DNA of 17,000 bases from Chloroflexota bacterium (GTDB lineage: Bacteria > Chloroflexota > Dehalococcoidia > Lucifugimonadales > UBA3495): NCBI GenBank assembly GCA_022562335.1, contig JADFPM010000024.1, positions 1-17,000 on the forward strand, read 5' to 3'. This document shows, one piece after another, positions 13,587 to 17,000 of the stretch; the first letter of the stretch is position 1, and the number at the start of each line of letters is the position of its first letter. A model generated the notes under the pieces. It was not told the origin of the DNA, did no database searches, and was given only the letters and a program-made list of their open reading frames with translations. Made by a program: the position numbers and the translations under genes.

Positions 13587-14734
13587 CCAGCGGCGCCCGG
13601 GGAAGCACGGGCTGGGCTAACTATTCCATTGGCGATTTCTCTCTGGAGGCCAGTTGGGACATTCCACCGGGCCGGATCACGGCATTTTTTGGCCCGTCGG
13701 GCGCGGGCAAGTCCACCACCCTGCGATTGATCGCCGGCCTGTTGCGCCCCTCGGCCGGCCATATCGAGATAGGCGGCAGGGTGGTGTTCGACGGCGAGGA
13801 GGGAGTATTGGTCCCGGCCCACCGGCGCAGGACCGGCTATCTTACTCAACAATTCCACCTCTTTCCCCACCTGAAGGTTCGCGCCAACATCGCTTACGGG
13901 CTGGACGATGCCCGGTCTGCAACCGGCCAAGAGCGGGTGCGGCATTTGATCCAGACACTCCGGCTGGAAGGCCTGGAGGACCGATACCCATGGGAACTGT
14001 CCGGCGGCCAGCAGCAGCGGGTGTCCCTGGCCCGGGCCATGGCGCCGGGACCCGAATTGTTGCTCCTGGATGAGCCGTTCAATTCGTTGGACGCGGAGTT
14101 GCGGAGGGTTTTGCGGAGCGAGCTGAGGGCCATGATCGTCGACTCTGGGATCCCCACCATGCTGGTCACCCATGACCGGGAAGAAGCCCTAGCCATGGCG
14201 GACTGGGTGCAGGTGATGGATCAAGGCAGGATGATTTCGGAGGGCGAGCCTCTGGACGTGCTGGGACAGCCCGGCCGAGGGCGGGTGGCACGGTTGGTGG
14301 GCGTGGAAAACCTATTGGACCTGGTGATCGAAAGCCAAAATCCCAGGGACGGCACCATGATCTGCGTGGGGGAGGGTATTCGCCTGGAGGTGCCCCTGGA
14401 TCAGGAAGGAGCCAACCCAGGGTCTGGCCGTGCCGATGGATCCGATGCAGTCCGGATAGCCGCCGATCCGCCCCGGCGAGTCACCGTGGGCATCAGGGCA
14501 TCGGACATCATCCTCTCTAGCAATGACCTGAAAGGCTCGTCAGCGAGAAACCGGCTGCAGGGAGTGGTGATGGAGGTGGAAGCCCATCCTCCCGGTTACA
14601 CCATTACCCTGGATTGCGGCCGGATACTACAATGCCACATCACCGGCGCCTCGATGGCGGAAATGGAGATCAAGCCCGGCCAGCAATTGTGGGCCGTATT
14701 CAAAGCGTCCTCTTGTTTTCTGGTGCAAGAATGA
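13583..14734 (+). CDS. modC: molybdate-type ABC transporter ATPase
   Basis: This subunit powers the transporter. Walker A is GPSGAGKST (37-45), the ABC signature LSGGQQQRV (139-147), Walker B LLLLDEP (159-165) and the switch His is His197. Residues after about 235 form the C-terminal regulatory part typical of ModC (TOBE/Mop-like), with VTVGIRASDI followed by a beta-rich segment. I chose ATG 13583, which overlaps the modB stop; a TTG at 13568 would add only five residues and lies inside modB. Length is 383 residues, slightly longer than E. coli ModC, with an insertion of about 20 Gly/Asp-rich residues near 275-295. Confidence 0.92.
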   Translation: MTSGARGSTGWANYSIGDFSLEASWDIPPGRITAFFGPSGAGKSTTLRLIAGLLRPSAGHIEIGGRVVFDGEEGVLVPAHRRRTGYLTQQFHLFPHLKVRANIAYGLDDARSATGQERVRHLIQTLRLEGLEDRYPWELSGGQQQRVSLARAMAPGPELLLLDEPFNSLDAELRRVLRSELRAMIVDSGIPTMLVTHDREEALAMADWVQVMDQGRMISEGEPLDVLGQPGRGRVARLVGVENLLDLVIESQNPRDGTMICVGEGIRLEVPLDQEGANPGSGRADGSDAVRIAADPPRRVTVGIRASDIILSSNDLKGSSARNRLQGVVMEVEAHPPGYTITLDCGRILQCHITGASMAEMEIKPGQQLWAVFKASSCFLVQE

Positions 14735-14855
14735 TCTGAAGCTACCGCCGGGTCTTCCGTGCGCATGATCTCGCTTCCCTTTATTGAACTGGCAGAGCGT
14801 ATCAGGCTAATCGGAATTTGGCGGCGGCGGCAGTCGTTCCAACCCTCTGAAAACC

Positions 14856-14877
14856 CTCCACCGGGCACCGGCTGGAG
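14856..14877. terminator. strong GC hairpin downstream of modC
   Basis: CTCCACCGG (14856-14864) pairs with CCGG-c-TGGAG (14868-14877), nine pairs with one bulged C and a GCA loop, 120 bases after modC. On the plus strand no T-run follows. On the minus strand a TTTT run follows, but no minus-strand gene is near. It is the only structure I see in 14735-14924; the rest of that stretch shows no gene. Confidence 0.35.
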
Positions 14878-14924
14878 CCAAATTCGAGCCTGTAAAGCTG
14901 ATTATCCAGGGTCTCCCCTGATGG

Positions 14925-14952
14925 TTGCATAAGTAGAATCACTGGTTATAAT
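14925..14952 (+). promoter_or_regulatory. promoter of the zinc-ribbon gene
   Basis: TTGCAT (14925-14930), a 16-base spacer and a perfect TATAAT (14947-14952). Transcription would start near 14959, giving a leader of about 120 bases. Confidence 0.55.
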
Positions 14953-15066
14953 ACGCTTGGGCAAGGCTAGGTTATGTCAGGTAGAAGTCAAGCGTAACCC
15001 CGCAGCGTTCCCAATCTCTGACATTGGTTGGCCTGTTGGTCCAAACGAGAACGGCGTTGTTAAAAC

Positions 15067-15073
15067 AAGGAGG
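15067..15073 (+). promoter_or_regulatory. ribosome site that fixes the GTG start at 15081
   Basis: AAGGAGG ends 7 bases before GTG 15081. An in-frame ATG at 15024 has no such site, and the 19 residues it would add have no family character. Confidence 0.85.
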
Positions 15074-15080
15074 TCGGCCG

Positions 15081-15389
15081 GTGGCGCTAGCAGATAAGAC
15101 TCTGATATGCGTGGAGTGTGGAGGGGAGTTCATATTCACGGCTGGAGAACAGGAATTTTTCAATGCCCGAGGCTTTTCCAACGAGCCCAAGCGTTGCCGG
15201 AGTTGCCGGGCGGTCCGCCGGACCGAACAGCGCGGCGGCATGTATTCTGACCAACCCCGGGAGATGTATCCCATAGTCTGCGCCGAGTGTGGCAACGACG
15301 CCATGGTGCCATTCCGGCCTCGGGGCGACCGGCCCGTTTACTGCAGCGACTGCTTCGGGAAGACAAAGGCCGAGGCCACTGAAATTTAG
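15081..15389 (+). CDS. two-module zinc-ribbon protein (CxxC-x17-CxxC)
   Basis: The 102-residue protein carries four CxxC pairs forming two zinc ribbons. The first uses Cys10/Cys13 and Cys39/Cys42, with a 25-residue insert containing GEQEFFNARGF, as in the probable zinc-ribbon family PF13451. The second is Cys67/Cys70 and Cys88/Cys91 with exactly 17 residues between, the CxxC-x17-CxxC domain. Between them lies an Arg-rich linker, suggesting nucleic-acid contact. Such proteins are common in Chloroflexota and candidate phyla but are uncharacterised. The gene has its own promoter and a strong ribosome site, so steady expression is likely. Confidence 0.87.
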   Translation: MALADKTLICVECGGEFIFTAGEQEFFNARGFSNEPKRCRSCRAVRRTEQRGGMYSDQPREMYPIVCAECGNDAMVPFRPRGDRPVYCSDCFGKTKAEATEI

Positions 15390-15392
15390 CCG

Positions 15393-15436
15393 AGCCCTGC
15401 TCACCGTCCGGAACAGGGTTTGACCAAGCCCTGCTC
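15393..15436 (+). repeat. direct repeat with mutually exclusive pairing
   Basis: AGCCCTGCTC occurs at 15393-15402 and 15427-15436. Between them GAACAGGGTT (15411-15420) can pair with either copy (nine of ten pairs including one wobble). The two hairpins exclude each other, as in attenuators, but no T-run follows. Confidence 0.45.
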
Positions 15437-15460
15437 TAGCCAGACCGATCTAGCAAATCG

Positions 15461-15494
15461 ATGAAGGGATTTCAGCTTCCCTTGGCCCCTTCAT
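15461..15494 (+). repeat. inverted repeats in the ubiD upstream region
   Basis: ATGAAGGG (15461-15468) matches CCCTTCAT (15487-15494), and the overlapping AAGGGA (15464-15469) matches TCCCTT (15478-15483), giving two alternative stems. I see no gene, clear promoter or T-run in the remaining part of 15390-15688. Confidence 0.4.
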
Positions 15495-15688
15495 GGTGTC
15501 AGTTCTCGCCCATAGGAATCCCGCGATAACCCTTGGACATACCATCCCATGGCCCCCTCTAAATGGCGATTTACCATCCCCGGCGATACTCACCTTCCCA
15601 CTGCGGAGGAAGGCCCGGCGTCACGCCATCTCCAACCGGGCCTCTCAATCCCCTGAACGAGCATCCAAATGACCACCGTTAGACCGCT

Positions 15689-17000
15689 ATGAAATTCAAA
15701 GACCTCAGAGAATTCATTCTCTTTTTGGAAGAAAAGGGAGACCTGCGCCGCGTAACGGCTCCGGTCAGTTGGGATCTTGAGATATCCGAGATCGCCGACC
15801 GCATGGTCAAAAGCGGCGGCCCGGCATTGCTGTTTGAAAACGTGACCGGTTACGACATGCCATTGGTGATCGGTCTGTTTGCGTCCTCCAAGCGGATGGC
15901 TTGGGCGTTGGGAGTAGAGGACCTGGACGAGCTGGCTGGCCGTATCCAAAGCCTGCTGGAAATGATGCAGGGCCCTCCCCAGGGCTTGATCAACCGATTG
16001 CGCACTCTGGGGCAGCTGATTCACCTGGGTTCATTTCAACCAAAAACCATCAACCGGGCCCCCTGCCAGGAGATCGTTATCGAGGGAGATGACGTCGACC
16101 TGTTCAAGTACCCGGTTATCAAGTGCTGGCCGCTTGACGGAGGGCGGTTCATCACCCTCCCTCTGGTGATCACCAAGGACCCCCGGACCGGAGTGCAGAA
16201 TTACGGGACCTACCGGCTTCAGGTATTCGACCGGAACACGACCGGATTGCACTGGCAGACCCACAAGGTAGGCGCCAGCCATTACCGGGCCGGGTCGGAG
16301 ATGGGACTGGAGCGGTTGGATGTAGCGGTGGCGCTGGGGGGCGATCCCGCCACCATTTGGACTGGTTCCGCGCCGCTGCCCCCCGGTATTGATGAGATGG
16401 CCGTGGCCGGGTTCATCCGCGAGGAGGGCGTGGAGATGGTCAAGGCTAAGACCTGCGACCTATTGGTCCCCGCCCACGCCGAGATCGTCCTCGAGGGATA
16501 TGTGATTCTCGGCGAGGAACGAGAGGAGGGCCCCTTTGGCGACCATACCGGTTACTATTCCATGGAGGACCAGTACCCGGTTTTCCACGTTACCACCATC
16601 ACCCAGAGGAGAGACCCCATCTACCCCACCATCATCGTCGGCCGGCCGCCCATGGAAGACTACTATATGGGCAAGGTCACCGAACGGATATTCCTGCCGG
16701 CCGTCCGGGCCATCATTCCCGAAGTCGTGGACATCAACATGCCGGCTGAAGGAGTGTTCCACAATCTGGTCATTGTTTCCTTGAAAAAGGAGTATCCGGG
16801 GCAGGCTCGCAAGGTGATCTATGGCCTGTGGGGACTGGGGCTGATGAGCCTGGCCAAAACCATAGTGGCAGTGGACCATTTCGTCGACGTCAACAACCTA
16901 TCGGAAGTGGCCTGGCGGGTGGCCATCAATATCGACCCTTCCCGCGACGTGTTTTTCGCCACCGGCCCGTTGGACGATCTGGACATCGCCACGCCGACGC
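15689..17000 (+). CDS. ubiD: UbiD-family decarboxylase, 3'-truncated by the window edge
   Basis: UbiD enzymes use prenylated FMN and a divalent metal to (de)carboxylate aromatic or alpha,beta-unsaturated acids; the classical member acts in ubiquinone or menaquinone synthesis. The frame is open for 437 codons to the edge, about 90% of a usual 480-500 residue protein. It starts MKFKDLREFI, typical of the family. QNYGTYRLQVFD (about 170-181), HWQTHK, the catalytic acidic region EEREEGPFGDHTGYYS (about 275-290) and MEDYYMGK are all family motifs. An in-frame TAG lies two codons before ATG 15689, so no longer start is possible; no good ribosome site is visible. UbiX, which makes the cofactor, is not in the window. 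Confidence 0.94.
   Translation, partial: MKFKDLREFILFLEEKGDLRRVTAPVSWDLEISEIADRMVKSGGPALLFENVTGYDMPLVIGLFASSKRMAWALGVEDLDELAGRIQSLLEMMQGPPQGLINRLRTLGQLIHLGSFQPKTINRAPCQEIVIEGDDVDLFKYPVIKCWPLDGGRFITLPLVITKDPRTGVQNYGTYRLQVFDRNTTGLHWQTHKVGASHYRAGSEMGLERLDVAVALGGDPATIWTGSAPLPPGIDEMAVAGFIREEGVEMVKAKTCDLLVPAHAEIVLEGYVILGEEREEGPFGDHTGYYSMEDQYPVFHVTTITQRRDPIYPTIIVGRPPMEDYYMGKVTERIFLPAVRAIIPEVVDINMPAEGVFHNLVIVSLKKEYPGQARKVIYGLWGLGLMSLAKTIVAVDHFVDVNNLSEVAWRVAINIDPSRDVFFATGPLDDLDIATPT

Noticed and set aside
1..17000. tRNA genes, CRISPR arrays, insertion sequences or phage integrases.
   Set aside because: No cloverleaf, regularly spaced repeats, transposase motifs or terminal inverted repeats were found on reading both strands by eye.

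Overview
This is a gene-dense, moderately GC-rich bacterial window in which short intergenic gaps separate operon-like runs. The gene content suggests a Chloroflexota-type organism (Dehalococcoidia or SAR202-like): a lone dnaN, a hydantoinase A/B pair, PIG-L, Lin0512 and DUF1059 proteins, a CxxC-x17-CxxC zinc ribbon and UbiD. This placement is an inference from gene content; no marker gene was searched.

Layout. At the left edge, on the minus strand, lie a truncated MFS transporter (1-901), a possible gene relic (888-1133) and the DNA polymerase sliding clamp dnaN (1352-2500). On the plus strand an extended -10 promoter at 2800-2808 precedes a five-gene run (2880-8783): AlaX-type alanyl-tRNA editing protein, macro-domain deacetylase, hydantoinase A, PIG-L/LmbE deacetylase and hydantoinase B. 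A separately promoted DUF1059 gene follows (8950-9150). A textbook bidirectional terminator (9187-9215) lies between it and a convergent Lin0512 gene (9267-9611). An XRE/periplasmic-binding-protein-fold regulator (9794-10957, minus) is divergent from a MerB-like gene (11148-11792) and a molybdate-type ABC transporter, modA-modB-modC (11893-14734). A two-module zinc-ribbon gene (15081-15389) and the start of a ubiD gene (15689 to the edge) complete the window.

Main discovery. The reading frame at 11148 is interrupted by two in-frame TGA codons (11418 and 11613). By my hand alignment to the remembered E. coli MerB sequence, they fall at the two catalytic cysteines, Cys96 and Cys159, while the third conserved cysteine is still encoded as TGT. 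Each TGA is followed, 18 or 19 bases later, by the apical loop of a 6-7 bp hairpin whose loop begins with G. That geometry fits bacterial SECIS elements. Other genes here use TGA as a normal stop. The simplest reading is a MerB-family protein with two selenocysteines replacing both catalytic thiols, which ordinary gene callers would cut to a 90-residue fragment. Its divergent partner is a regulator with a ligand-binding domain related to molybdate-binding proteins, and a molybdate-type transporter lies directly downstream. No merA, merR, merT or sel genes are visible in the window, so the substrate and the selenocysteine machinery remain open.
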